From the NCBI GenBank assembly GCA_905215105.1, contig CAJMOI010000073.1, forward strand, positions 1 through 9,239: a stretch of DNA of 9,239 nucleotides, given 5' to 3'. Below are positions 1-7,142 of this stretch, in pieces. Under the pieces are notes generated by a model that had not been told where the DNA came from, made no database searches, and saw only the letters and a program-made list of their open reading frames with translations. The stretch is from an uncultured bacterium (GTDB lineage Bacteria > Bacillota > Clostridia > Oscillospirales > Acutalibacteraceae). The translations under genes and the position numbers were made by a program. Numbering within the stretch: the first letter of the stretch is position 1; the number at the start of each line of letters is the position of its first letter.

Positions 1-638
1 CGGCTGCTGTCACCGCCCCAGCGGTTCCAGTTGGGGAAGGGATAAGAGGCCGGGCCTTCCTGTGCGGTAATCCGCTGTTTCAGCTCTTCCTCCGAGTGGA
101 TTTTTCCCGGCCAGTCCTTTTCCTTCCACTGGCCGAAAGCGTCCACAATTTTCTTGTCCGGCACAGGGTAGTCCCCGGCAGGCTCATCGGAAAGGAAAAA
201 GTTTTCCATCCGGATGGTCACATCGTGGAAGCAGTCCTTCATGCCCAGCTCTACCCGGGCAACCTCTTCCGGTGCGGTGCGCTGGCCGTGTACCACCAGT
301 TTCAATGCGCCGGGGGTGCGGTTGGTGTAAATGGTTCGGTTATCCAGCAAAGCCAGATCAAAGCAGATGCGGGTTTTCAGGTGGGGCAGCAGCCCGAAGC
401 GCATGAAAATCCGCTCTTTTTCTTCTTCTGCCCGATAAAACCGCAGGGACATGGCAGCGGAATGGTCTTCCAGCACCTCGATATCGCCGATCAGATAGGG
501 CATGGGGCATCCGGCCATATGGGGCAGCGCTACGCCGCCGCCGTTTTTGCCCAGACGGACCGTGCAGCCGGCTTCTCCGGCTTCCAGAATTTCCGCGTCT
601 CTGGGCAGCAGTTCCTGTAAATTGAGTACCTGTTTCAT
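1..638 (-). CDS. N-terminal part of a large putative glycoside-hydrolase-like protein (runs off the window)
   Basis: The reading frame is open from an ATG at 636-638 to the window edge, giving 212 complete codons and no stop. AGGAGG at 647-652 lies 8 bases upstream of the ATG and settles the start. There is no signal peptide, so the product is probably cytoplasmic. The visible part looks like a beta-rich N-terminal domain followed by a linker with VPDKKIVDAFGQWKEKDWPG, then a segment containing HSEEELKQR, and ends in NWNRWGGDSS. This WPGK...HSEEEL...RWGG pattern resembles, from memory, the region just before the catalytic domain of large agarase-like or beta-galactosidase-like proteins. The catalytic part is outside the window, so no active-site residue can be checked and the substrate is unknown. 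It is transcribed alone from its own near-consensus promoter. The assignment to a carbohydrate-active enzyme is an inference from family resemblance; that the gene is real is well supported by the promoter, ribosome site and open frame. Confidence 0.6.
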   Translation of the reverse strand, partial: MKQVLNLQELLPRDAEILEAGEAGCTVRLGKNGGGVALPHMAGCPMPYLIGDIEVLEDHSAAMSLRFYRAEEEKERIFMRFGLLPHLKTRICFDLALLDNRTIYTNRTPGALKLVVHGQRTAPEEVARVELGMKDCFHDVTIRMENFFLSDEPAGDYPVPDKKIVDAFGQWKEKDWPGKIHSEEELKQRITAQEGPASYPFPNWNRWGGDSS

Positions 639-674
639 ATCAACTTCCTCCTGATGCAGGTAGTTTTCAAATTC

Positions 675-702
675 ATTATACCGGTTTCAAAGGGAGAGTC
701 AA
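675..702 (-). promoter_or_regulatory. Sigma-A promoter of the glycoside-hydrolase-like gene
   Basis: On the minus strand TTGACT (697-702) and a perfect TATAAT (675-680) are separated by 16 bases. Transcription would start near 667, giving a leader of about 29 bases with the AGGAGG site in it. The promoter lies just after the terminator of the upstream gene, so this gene is an independent unit. I see no clear operator palindrome around it. Confidence 0.85.
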
Positions 703-741
703 TAGAAAGAAAAGAAGGTTTTCTAACTTTTTTGAAAATGC

Positions 742-786
742 ACAAAACGAACGCCCCGTTTCCGGCAAAAGGGAAAACGGGGCGTT
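742..786 (-). terminator. Intrinsic terminator after the DUF362 gene
   Basis: A perfect 12-bp stem (arms 750-761 and 775-786, core AACGCCCCGTTT and its complement) closes a 13-base loop. It is followed on the minus strand by CGTTTTG, a short U-tract. It starts 8 bases after the stop codon of the DUF362 gene and separates it from the next promoter. Confidence 0.85.
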
Positions 787-793
787 CAGCTCT

Positions 794-1924
794 TTATTTT
801 ACGGTAATCAGTTCATACTCTTTGCTGCCCAGACCCAGCTTGACGGCGTGCTCAATGCCGGAGCGCCAGTTGGTGTCGGGGTGGGTGTAGGTGAAGGGAT
901 CGTGACTGTGCTCACAGTCCTCTCCATGGGCGGCTTTTTCGCCGGGAATGCTGTTGGGGATGATGGGCTGTGCCAGACACAGGTCTGCACAGGCCATGTC
1001 CAGTGCCACCGGGTCAAAGGAAGCCAGCATACCTACATCAGGGATAATAGGCCGGTCGTTTTCGCTGTGGCAGTCGCAGTTCGGAGAAACGTCGGTAATC
1101 AGGCTGATGTGGAAGCAGGGCTTGTTCCGCAGAATGGCGGCGGAGTACTCGGCAATTTTGCAGTTGAGGATATCGTTTACCTCATCTCCGGCAGCCTGCA
1201 CCGCATCCATGGGACAGGCGCCGATGCAGCGTCCGCAGCCCACGCACTTGCTGTGGTCAATGGAGGCTTTTTTGTCGGTGATGGTGATGGCGCTGTGGGC
1301 GCAGTTTTTCTGACAGAAGCCGCAGCCCACGCACTTCTCCTGATGGACAAAGGGTTTTCCGGCGCTGTGCATCTCCATTTTACCGGCGCGGCTGCCGCAT
1401 CCCATGCCGATGTTTTTAAAAGTACCGCCGAAACCGGTAGCTTCGTGGCCCTTGAAATGGGTCAGGGAGATAAAGTTGTCGGCATCCATGACAGCCTGTC
1501 CGATTTTGGCTTCCTTCACATATTCGCCGTCCTCTACCGGAACCAGTGCCTCGTCGGTGCCTTTCAGGCCGTCGGCGATGATAATGTGACATCCGGTGGA
1601 GAAGGGGGAGAAGCCATTTTCATAAGCTGCGTCCAGATGGTCCAGGGCATTTTTGCGGCGTCCCACATACAGGGTGTTGCAGTCCGTCAGGAAGGCCTTG
1701 CCGCCGTTTTCCTTGACGATGTCCACGATGACCTTGGCATAGTTGGGACGCAGAAAGGCCAGGTTGCCCGGCTCACCGAAATGAATCTTGATGGCAGTAT
1801 AGCGGTTTGCCAGAGGAAGCTGCTCAATTCCGGCAGTCTTTACCAGATGGCGGAGCTTTTCCAGCAGGTTCCGCTGGTTGGGTTTTGCGCTGAAGTCGGT
1901 AAAATACACTTTGGACTTTTCCAT
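794..1924 (-). CDS. DUF362 domain protein with two [4Fe-4S] ferredoxin motifs
   Basis: 376 residues, starting at an ATG with AGGAGG (1931-1936) 6 bases upstream. Residues 1-190 and about 255-320 form the DUF362 region: IKIHFGEPGN near 46-53, TDCNTLYVGRR at 80-90, LTHFKGHEATGFGGTFKNIGMGCGSR at 154-179. In between is a two-cluster ferredoxin insert: C198, C201, C204, C208 and C227, C230, C233, C237, each in a CxxCxxCxxxC arrangement. More cysteines (C283, C285 in PNCDCHSE) and a histidine/cysteine-rich stretch near 333-348 (HGEDCEHSHDPFTYTHP) could bind metal. There is no signal peptide or membrane segment, so it is cytoplasmic. Proteins of this type are common in anaerobic Clostridia, but their reaction is generally not established; an electron-transfer or iron-sulfur role is implied by the motifs only. 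It has its own promoter and terminator and so appears monocistronic. Confidence 0.93.
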   Translation of the reverse strand: MEKSKVYFTDFSAKPNQRNLLEKLRHLVKTAGIEQLPLANRYTAIKIHFGEPGNLAFLRPNYAKVIVDIVKENGGKAFLTDCNTLYVGRRKNALDHLDAAYENGFSPFSTGCHIIIADGLKGTDEALVPVEDGEYVKEAKIGQAVMDADNFISLTHFKGHEATGFGGTFKNIGMGCGSRAGKMEMHSAGKPFVHQEKCVGCGFCQKNCAHSAITITDKKASIDHSKCVGCGRCIGACPMDAVQAAGDEVNDILNCKIAEYSAAILRNKPCFHISLITDVSPNCDCHSENDRPIIPDVGMLASFDPVALDMACADLCLAQPIIPNSIPGEKAAHGEDCEHSHDPFTYTHPDTNWRSGIEHAVKLGLGSKEYELITVK

Positions 1925-1977
1925 AAAGTACCTCCTGGTGGGTTCATCCCACGGTTTTCCGAAAAGTGGTTGGTTTC

Positions 1978-2006
1978 ATTGTATCATGTTTGCAGTCCTT
2001 CTTCAA
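1978..2006 (-). promoter_or_regulatory. Probable promoter of the DUF362 gene
   Basis: Minus-strand TTGAAG (2001-2006) and TACAAT (1978-1983) with a 17-base spacer; the start would be near 1971, giving a leader of about 46 bases. Both hexamers deviate from consensus by one to two bases. It lies in the gap after folC, so the gene could also receive read-through from folC. Confidence 0.6.
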
Positions 2007-2012
2007 GGCGGC

Positions 2013-2050
2013 GAGTTTTCCACTGTTTTGGGGAAAATGGGGGAAAACTC
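2013..2050 (-). repeat. Inverted repeat overlapping the end of folC
   Basis: A perfect 9-bp inverted repeat (GAGTTTTCC at 2013-2021 and GGAAAACTC at 2042-2050) with a 20-base loop begins at the folC stop codon. The loop also holds TTTTCCCC and CCCCAAAA-type runs. There is no U-tract after it, so it is at best a weak terminator or an mRNA 3'-end stabilising hairpin. It ends just before the promoter of the next gene. Confidence 0.4.
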
Positions 2051-3329
2051 ATGCATCGCCCAGCAGCAGCGGACGGACTTCCGCCGCCAGATAGAAGGAA
2101 CCGCAAACGATGACCGCGCCGTCTTTCCCGGCCAGCTCTTTGGCTTCCTGCAAGGCCTGTGCATGATTGGTACAAGGGCGGCTGTCACTGCACCAGACGG
2201 CAGCCTCTTCCGCCAGCTCTTCCGCCGAAAGGGAACGGGGGTTTTCCGGCTGGAGAGTGCGCACGGCGGAAAACAGCGGGGCCAGAATGGAAAGGGCGGT
2301 TCGGCTGTCCTTGTCCGCCATCATGCCCATAACCGCCACCAGTTTTTTACCGGAAAGATACCGGGTCAGCACCTCCCGAAGGGCAGCTGCACAGCCGGGA
2401 TTATGGCCGCCGTCCAGCAGAATCAGCGGGTCATGCCCCAAAATCTCCATTCTCGCGGGAATCCGCGCCTGTGCAAAGCCCTCCTGAATGGCTTTCAGAG
2501 GCAGATTCCAGCCCTTCTCCTGTAAAACTTCCAGCACGGTTAAAGCCGTCACGGCGTTTTTTACCTGATGTTCGCCCACAAAGGGCAGCAGCAGCGGTTC
2601 TCCCCGGTACAGAAGCCGGGTTCCCAGAATGGAGCGTTCCTGCTCCTGCACCATGGAAAGAGAAGCCAGCCGGAAGGCAGCGCCCCGCTCTTCGGCGGCT
2701 TTTTCCAGAACTGCCTGTACACCGGGGAGCTGGTCGGGATAGCAAACCACCGTGCCTCCGGGCTTGATGATTCCGGCCTTTTCAAAGGCGATCTGCTCCA
2801 CCGTGTCGCCCAATACGGCGGTGTGATCCAGAGAAATGGACGCAATGGCTGCCGCTTCCGGGGTGTCGATGACGTTGGTGGCGTCAAACCGTCCGCCCAG
2901 CCCTACTTCCAGCACCACAATGTCGCAGCTTCGCCGGGCAAACCAGAGCAGGGCCATGGCGGTGATAAACTCAAATTCGGTAATGGCTTCACCACTGGCT
3001 TCCATCTCATCGGCTGCGGCGGAAACGGCCTGCACCTGTTCAATCAGTTCTTCTTCGGGAATCATCTGGCCGTCAATCTGGAACCGCTCCCGGAATTCCA
3101 GCACATAGGGCGAGGTATACAGTCCGGTGCGGTATCCGGCGGATTTCAGCGCACCGGCAATCAGGGTACAGGTAGTCCCTTTTCCATTCGTGCCCGCCAC
3201 ATGGACAAATTTCAGCTGCTTCTGGGGATTCCCCAGCTTTTCCAGCAGTGCGGAAACCCGTTCCAATCCGGGCTTGATGCCAAAACGGAGACGGCTGTTG
3301 ACCTTCTCCATGGCCTGTTCATAGGTCAT
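2049..3329 (-). CDS. folC: Folylpolyglutamate synthase / dihydrofolate synthase
   Basis: 426 residues from the start chosen here, the usual length of FolC. It ligates glutamate to folates (and, in many bacteria, to dihydropteroate) using ATP, in the cytoplasm. Motifs follow the Mur-ligase fold in order: ATP P-loop AGTNGKGT at 45-52, TSPYV at 72-76, EFEFITAMALLWF at 118-130, VVLEVGLGGRFDATN at 138-152, SLDHT at 166-170 followed by IAFEKAGIIKPG at 180-191, the linker motif ARMEI at 292-296, and LLDGGHNP at 304-311. A longer frame starts 5 codons earlier (3344), but that ATG is part of the ribosome site itself: GGAGGT at 3337-3342 sits 7 bases before the ATG at 3327-3329, and MTYEQA is the typical FolC beginning. 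The gene follows valS, a common pairing in Firmicutes, but a strong terminator stands between them and ends only about 6 bases before the folC ribosome site. Confidence 0.96.
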   Translation of the reverse strand: MTYEQAMEKVNSRLRFGIKPGLERVSALLEKLGNPQKQLKFVHVAGTNGKGTTCTLIAGALKSAGYRTGLYTSPYVLEFRERFQIDGQMIPEEELIEQVQAVSAAADEMEASGEAITEFEFITAMALLWFARRSCDIVVLEVGLGGRFDATNVIDTPEAAAIASISLDHTAVLGDTVEQIAFEKAGIIKPGGTVVCYPDQLPGVQAVLEKAAEERGAAFRLASLSMVQEQERSILGTRLLYRGEPLLLPFVGEHQVKNAVTALTVLEVLQEKGWNLPLKAIQEGFAQARIPARMEILGHDPLILLDGGHNPGCAAALREVLTRYLSGKKLVAVMGMMADKDSRTALSILAPLFSAVRTLQPENPRSLSAEELAEEAAVWCSDSRPCTNHAQALQEAKELAGKDGAVIVCGSFYLAAEVRPLLLGDA

Positions 3330-3347
3330 TTCCAGTACCTCCATCAG

Positions 3348-3378
3348 AAAAAAAGGGCTGACTGAAACAGCCAGCCCT
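3348..3378 (-). terminator. Intrinsic terminator between valS and folC
   Basis: An 11-bp stem with one G-U pair (arms 3354-3364 and 3368-3378, AGGGCTGGCTG pairing with CAGTCAGCCCT) and a 3-base loop is followed by seven U residues on the minus strand. It begins 16 bases after the valS stop. Only 5 bases separate its U-tract from the folC ribosome site, which leaves no room for a folC promoter after it. Confidence 0.93.
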
Positions 3379-3394
3379 CAGACAATTATGACAA

Positions 3395-6091
3395 TTAAGA
3401 AAGCGCCTTCATGCTCTCTTCAATCAGGCGGATACGCTCACGCAGTTTTTCGCCGTTCTGGCGTGCGCCCTCAATAATAGCGGCCGGGGCCTTGGAGATG
3501 AACTTCTCATTGTTCAGCTTGGCGTCCACACCGGCAAGCTGCTTCCTGGCGTTGTCCAGCTCTTTCTGCAAACGGGCCAGCTCGGCTTTCTTATCCACCA
3601 GATCATCCATGGGAATATAAGCCTTTGCGTCGCCGGTAACCACGGTCACAGCGCCTTCCAGCTCAAAGGCTTCGCCCACTTCCACCTCGCTGGCATAGGC
3701 CAGTTTCATAAGGATCGCGGTGCAGACCTGGTAAGCCTCCGGGTTAGCGGTAGCCACATACAGCTTTGCTTTCTTGGAGGGAGCCACGTTCATTTCTGCG
3801 CGGCGGTTACGGATACCGCGAATCAGTTCCATGATGTGTGCCAGCTCCTGCTCAGCCTTGGGGAAGCTGTACTGCTCTTCATACTCCGGCCACTTGGAAA
3901 TCATGATGGACTCTCCCTCGTGGGGCAGGCTCTGCCAGATTTCCTCGGTGATATAAGGCATGAAGGGGTGCAGCAGCTGCAAGGTGCGGCTCATGACCCA
4001 AACCAGCACCTGACGGGCGGCCTGTGCCTTGGCTTCGTCGTCGGACTGCATGCGGATTTTGGCAATCTCGATATACCAGTCGCAGAAGCTGTCCCACAGG
4101 AAGTCATAGAGCTTCTGGACAGCGATGCCCAGCTCGAATTTCTCCAGATTGTCGGTGATCTCCTTGGTCACGTCGTTCAGAGCGCTGACAATCCACTTGT
4201 CCTCCAGCTCCAGCGTTTCGGGCAGAGCGTTGGGCACGTTGTGGCCGTCAATGTTCATGAGGATAAACCGGGCGGCGTTCCAGATCTTGTTGGCAAAGTT
4301 CCGGCTGGCGGCTACCTTCTCGTCGGAGAAACGCAAATCGTTTCCGGGGCTGTTGCCGGTCACCAGCGTAAAGCGCAGGGCGTCCGCGCCGTACTGCTCG
4401 ATAACCTCCAGCGGGTCAATACCGTTGCCCAGAGACTTACTCATCTTGCGGCCCTGTGCGTCGCGCACCAGACCATGGAAGAACACGGTCTTGAAGGGCG
4501 GCACTTTCATGTTTTCAATGCCGGAGAAGATCATTCTGGCAACCCAGAAGAAGATGATATCATAACCGGTCACCAGTGTGCTGGTGGGGGAGAAATATTT
4601 CAGCTCTTCGGTGTTATCCGGCCAGCCCAGCGTGGAGAACGGCCACAGAGCGGAGCTGAACCAGGTATCAAGGGTATCGGGGTCCTGTTCCAGATGGGTG
4701 CCGCCGCACTTGGGGCAGACGGTGGGCTCTTCCTTGGCAACGATGGTCTCGCCGCAGTCGGCGCAGTACCAGGCCGGGATACGATGGCCCCACCACAGCT
4801 GACGGGAAATACACCAGTCCTTGATGTTCTCCATCCAGTTGTAGTACACCTTTTCCATACGGTCGGGGATAAACTTCACTTCGCCGTCCCGCACGCAGTC
4901 GATAGCGGGCTTAGCCAGGGGTTCCATCTTGACAAACCACTGCTTGGAAACCATGGGCTCTACGGTGTTATGGCAGCGGTAGCAGGTTCCCACTTCATGC
5001 TGCAGGGGCTCCACAGCCTTCAGGAAGCCGCCAGCTTCCAGATCGGCAACGATGGCCTTGCGAGCTTCCATGGTGGTCATGCCGGCATATTTGCCGCAGT
5101 CCAGCACTTCCGGCTCTCCGGCGGCAGCGCGTCCGCTGGCAAACAGCTCGTCAGCAGCGGCCTTGTCGGCGGCGCCGGTCATATGGCCGTCATAGGTGAA
5201 CACACGGACGATAGGCAGATCGTGACGCTTGCCAACCTCATAGTCGTTGGGGTCGTGGGCAGGGGTGATCTTCACCACGCCGGTACCCTTTTCCATGTCG
5301 GCGTGCTCGTCGCAGACAACGGGGATTTCCTTATTCAGCAGGGGCAGCACCACATGGCAGCCGTGCAGATGAGCGTAGCGGGGGTCTTCGGGGTTGATAG
5401 CCACAGCGGTATCGCCCAGCATGGTCTCGGGACGGGTGGTTGCCAGCTCCAGCATTTCGCCGGTTTCCTTAACAGGATACAGCAGGTGCCAGAAGTTGCC
5501 GTCCTGGGTCTTGTATTCCACCTCTGCATCAGAAATGGAGGTGTTGCAGTGGGGGCACCAGTTGACCATGCGGTTGCCGCGGTAAATCAGGCCCTTTTCA
5601 TACAGGTTGACGAACACTTCCTTCACAGCGCGGGAACAGCCCTCGTCCAGCGTGAAGCGCTCACGCTCCCAGTCGCAGGAGGAGCCCAGCTTTTTCAGCT
5701 GCTCCACAATGCGGCCGCCGTACTGGCGCTTCCATTCCCAGGCGCGCTCCAAAAATCCTTCGCGGCCCAGGTCTTCTTTGGTTAGCCCTTCCTCCCGCAT
5801 AGCTTCCACGATTTTGGCTTCGGTAGCGATGGAAGCATGGTCGGTTCCGGGCAGCCACAGGGCGGAATAGCCCTGCATCCGGCGCCAGCGGATGAGGATG
5901 TCCTGCAAGGTCTCATCCAGTGCGTGGCCCATATGCAGCTGGCCGGTGATGTTCGGCGGGGGAATCACGATGGTATAGGGTTTCTTTTCGGGGTCGGGCT
6001 CAGCGTGGAAATAGTTGCCCTTCATCCAGAAGTCATAGGTTCTGTTTTCCACTTCCTGAGGTTCATAGGCTTTCGCCAGTTCCTTGCTCAT
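3395..6091 (-). CDS. valS: Valyl-tRNA synthetase
   Basis: 898 residues, a full-length class Ia synthetase that charges tRNA-Val with valine and hydrolyses mischarged Thr-tRNA. The signature HIGH-type motif is PPNITGQLHMGH at 45-56, the editing domain carries LATTRPETMLGDTAVAINPEDPRY at 216-239, the KMSKS loop is GRKMSKSLGNG at 547-557. Cysteines C443, C446, C459 and C462 form a zinc-ribbon in the insert, with further pairs at C179/C182 and C370/C373. Residues about 826-898 form the C-terminal coiled-coil arm typical of ValRS. The frame is open further upstream to 6121, but the ATG at 6089-6091 is chosen: GGAAGG at 6098-6103 lies 6 bases before it, and MSKELAKAYEPQEVENRTY matches usual ValRS N-termini. 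No T-box lies in the 145 bases before it; a T-box 2.3 kb upstream, before the first gene of the series, may be its regulator. Confidence 0.99.
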   Translation of the reverse strand: MSKELAKAYEPQEVENRTYDFWMKGNYFHAEPDPEKKPYTIVIPPPNITGQLHMGHALDETLQDILIRWRRMQGYSALWLPGTDHASIATEAKIVEAMREEGLTKEDLGREGFLERAWEWKRQYGGRIVEQLKKLGSSCDWERERFTLDEGCSRAVKEVFVNLYEKGLIYRGNRMVNWCPHCNTSISDAEVEYKTQDGNFWHLLYPVKETGEMLELATTRPETMLGDTAVAINPEDPRYAHLHGCHVVLPLLNKEIPVVCDEHADMEKGTGVVKITPAHDPNDYEVGKRHDLPIVRVFTYDGHMTGAADKAAADELFASGRAAAGEPEVLDCGKYAGMTTMEARKAIVADLEAGGFLKAVEPLQHEVGTCYRCHNTVEPMVSKQWFVKMEPLAKPAIDCVRDGEVKFIPDRMEKVYYNWMENIKDWCISRQLWWGHRIPAWYCADCGETIVAKEEPTVCPKCGGTHLEQDPDTLDTWFSSALWPFSTLGWPDNTEELKYFSPTSTLVTGYDIIFFWVARMIFSGIENMKVPPFKTVFFHGLVRDAQGRKMSKSLGNGIDPLEVIEQYGADALRFTLVTGNSPGNDLRFSDEKVAASRNFANKIWNAARFILMNIDGHNVPNALPETLELEDKWIVSALNDVTKEITDNLEKFELGIAVQKLYDFLWDSFCDWYIEIAKIRMQSDDEAKAQAARQVLVWVMSRTLQLLHPFMPYITEEIWQSLPHEGESIMISKWPEYEEQYSFPKAEQELAHIMELIRGIRNRRAEMNVAPSKKAKLYVATANPEAYQVCTAILMKLAYASEVEVGEAFELEGAVTVVTGDAKAYIPMDDLVDKKAELARLQKELDNARKQLAGVDAKLNNEKFISKAPAAIIEGARQNGEKLRERIRLIEESMKALS

Positions 6092-6140
6092 GGAGTTCCT
6101 TCCTTTCAATGATAAAATCATGGTATTACAAATTTATAAG

Positions 6141-6157
6141 AACCGGAAAACCCGGTT
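6141..6157 (-). other. Small hairpin ahead of valS
   Basis: AACCGG and CCGGTT (6152-6157 and 6141-6146) form a 6-bp stem around a 5-base loop. On the minus strand it is followed by CTTATAAATTTG, which is AT-rich but not a U-run, so as a terminator it would be weak. I see no convincing -35/-10 pair in 6092-6236; the best -10-like hexamers (TATAAA, TATCAT) lack a matching -35. Confidence 0.3.
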
Positions 6158-6220
6158 ACAGGCTTATTGGGATACAGAGGTTTCCGCTTTTCTGCCATTT
6201 GGAAACGAATCGAAGTGATA

Positions 6221-6268
6221 CTCCCTCCGTCACGGCTTACGCCGCGCCACCTCCCTCTATGAGGGAGG
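6221..6268 (-). repeat. REP-like intergenic hairpin element
   Basis: Two adjacent hairpins plus a third repeat arm. CCTCCCTC (6261-6268 side) and GAGGGAGG (6250-6257 side) form an 8-bp stem with a 3-base loop; CGCGGC and GCCGTG (6241-6246, 6231-6236) form a 6-bp stem with loop GTAA; GGAGGGAG at 6221-6228 repeats the first arm and could pair with it instead, giving two exclusive folds. From memory this CCTCCCTC...GAGGGAGGTGGC...GACGGAGGGAG layout recurs as an intergenic repeat in Oscillospiraceae-type genomes; only one copy is in this window. It overlaps the last codons of the upstream gene. Confidence 0.65.
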
Positions 6269-6752
6269 CATTGGGCTGCGAAACCTTTCTTCCGCGCACA
6301 TAACAATAGATAGCGCTGAACACATCGGCGCAGAAGAAAAAATGCAGAATGATGTTGACGGCGGTTTCTGCCAGCGAAAATTTCCCTTTTCGATAATTCT
6401 TCCAGATACCGCTGATCCCATACATGCTGGAAGGCAGCAGCAGGGAATAATCAAACAGCACCAAAAACGGAAGCAGGGGAATGACCATAATATTGAGCAG
6501 CAGGGCTACCAGAAACACCCCTGCAAATACGGGAATGTTGCACAGCTTCAGCACCATATTCCAGAACAAAAGCTGCCTTGGAGTGGTTCCCAGCCGGGGC
6601 AGGAGAAATGCATATACCATATTGGGAAGACAGACAACCAGCCACAGAATGGGCCAGAGAAGAAACACATATTTCGTCAGCCCAAAATTCAAAAAAACGG
6701 CAATAAACGCATACGGGACAAGCATCAAAAGAATGGTTGGAAGCTTTTTCAT
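6237..6752 (-). CDS. Small integral membrane protein of unknown function
   Basis: 171 residues from the ATG at 6750-6752, which has AAGGA 9 bases upstream; an upstream in-frame TTG at 6797 overlaps the previous gene and lacks a ribosome site. The protein is strongly hydrophobic with about four to five membrane segments (roughly 5-22, 27-51, 62-92, 91-107, 132-151), a proline-rich middle (PLLPFLVLFDYSLLLPSS), and basic loops (WKNYRKGK, YVRGRK) that would face the cytoplasm. I do not recognise the family. The last ten residues (ASLIEGGGAA) and the TAA stop are encoded by a hairpin repeat, so the native C-terminus may have been altered. It lies 41 bases after the stop of the small anchored protein and is probably co-transcribed with it and with the DUF1275 gene. 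Confidence 0.8.
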   Translation of the reverse strand: MKKLPTILLMLVPYAFIAVFLNFGLTKYVFLLWPILWLVVCLPNMVYAFLLPRLGTTPRQLLFWNMVLKLCNIPVFAGVFLVALLLNIMVIPLLPFLVLFDYSLLLPSSMYGISGIWKNYRKGKFSLAETAVNIILHFFFCADVFSAIYCYVRGRKVSQPNASLIEGGGAA

Positions 6753-6793
6753 ACTGCATTTTCCTTCACAATTTTGAATTTTCAATGGAAATA

Positions 6794-7129
6794 TCAATCC
6801 AAAATCAATGATTTTTCTTTTCCTTTTTTATTCCGGGGATATTCCCGGATACGGACAATAAAGTCCAGATTGACGGCTTCCACCGCGGAATTGCCCTCAA
6901 CCAGCACGCCGGTGTCGGAAACCTGTCTCAGAATTCCCACGATTTGAGAATGGTCAAAGGTGTAAATAATACATTTTTTATCGATGAATTTTTTTGCCAG
7001 TTCCAACATTTGTGTTCTCCCCTTTTTTCGGCTCATAATTTGGTGGGCCATCAATTTCTGGTTGCGCCGCTGAGAAATCAAATACAGAATCAGCGGAAGA
7101 AAAATAATCAGATAGATTGTAGTGTCCAT
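6794..7129 (-). CDS. Small membrane-anchored protein with a C-terminal beta domain
   Basis: 111 residues. One N-terminal membrane segment (about 3-19, TTIYLIIFLPLILYLI) is followed by a basic linker (QRRNQK, SRKKGR at 20-38) and a compact domain at about 43-98 containing IDKKCIIYTF, QIVGILRQVSDTGVLVEGN and AVEAVNLDFIVRIREYP. The strand pattern with a central G-x-L and a final I-x-x-I-R-E-Y resembles a small Sm-like or SH3-like barrel, but this is only a pattern impression. The tail (RNKKGKEKS) is basic. Ribosome site GAGGAG (7139-7144) overlaps the stop codon of the DUF1275 gene (7143-7145), so translation of the two genes is probably coupled. Conserved-looking unknown protein; no function can be assigned. 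Confidence 0.85.
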   Translation of the reverse strand: MDTTIYLIIFLPLILYLISQRRNQKLMAHQIMSRKKGRTQMLELAKKFIDKKCIIYTFDHSQIVGILRQVSDTGVLVEGNSAVEAVNLDFIVRIREYPRNKKGKEKSLILD

Positions 7130-7142
7130 CAGTGTTCTCTCC

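Noticed and set aside
96..620. A 174-codon open frame on the plus strand
   Set aside because: Antisense to the hydrolase-like gene, which has a clear promoter and ribosome site on the other strand.
848..2113. A 421-codon open frame on the plus strand
   Set aside because: Antisense shadow of the DUF362 gene, running across its promoter region; the glycine/valine-rich translation has no family resemblance.
2568..3365. A 265-codon open frame on the plus strand
   Set aside because: Antisense shadow of folC, crossing the valS-folC terminator.
3836..5785. A 649-codon open frame on the plus strand
   Set aside because: It lies wholly antisense to valS; GC-rich codon use of valS keeps the opposite frame open. 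No ribosome site and no recognisable motifs.
6092..6236. A second T-box or strong promoter directly before valS
   Set aside because: No GGTGG-ACC core and no matching -35/-10 pair was found in this 145-base gap.
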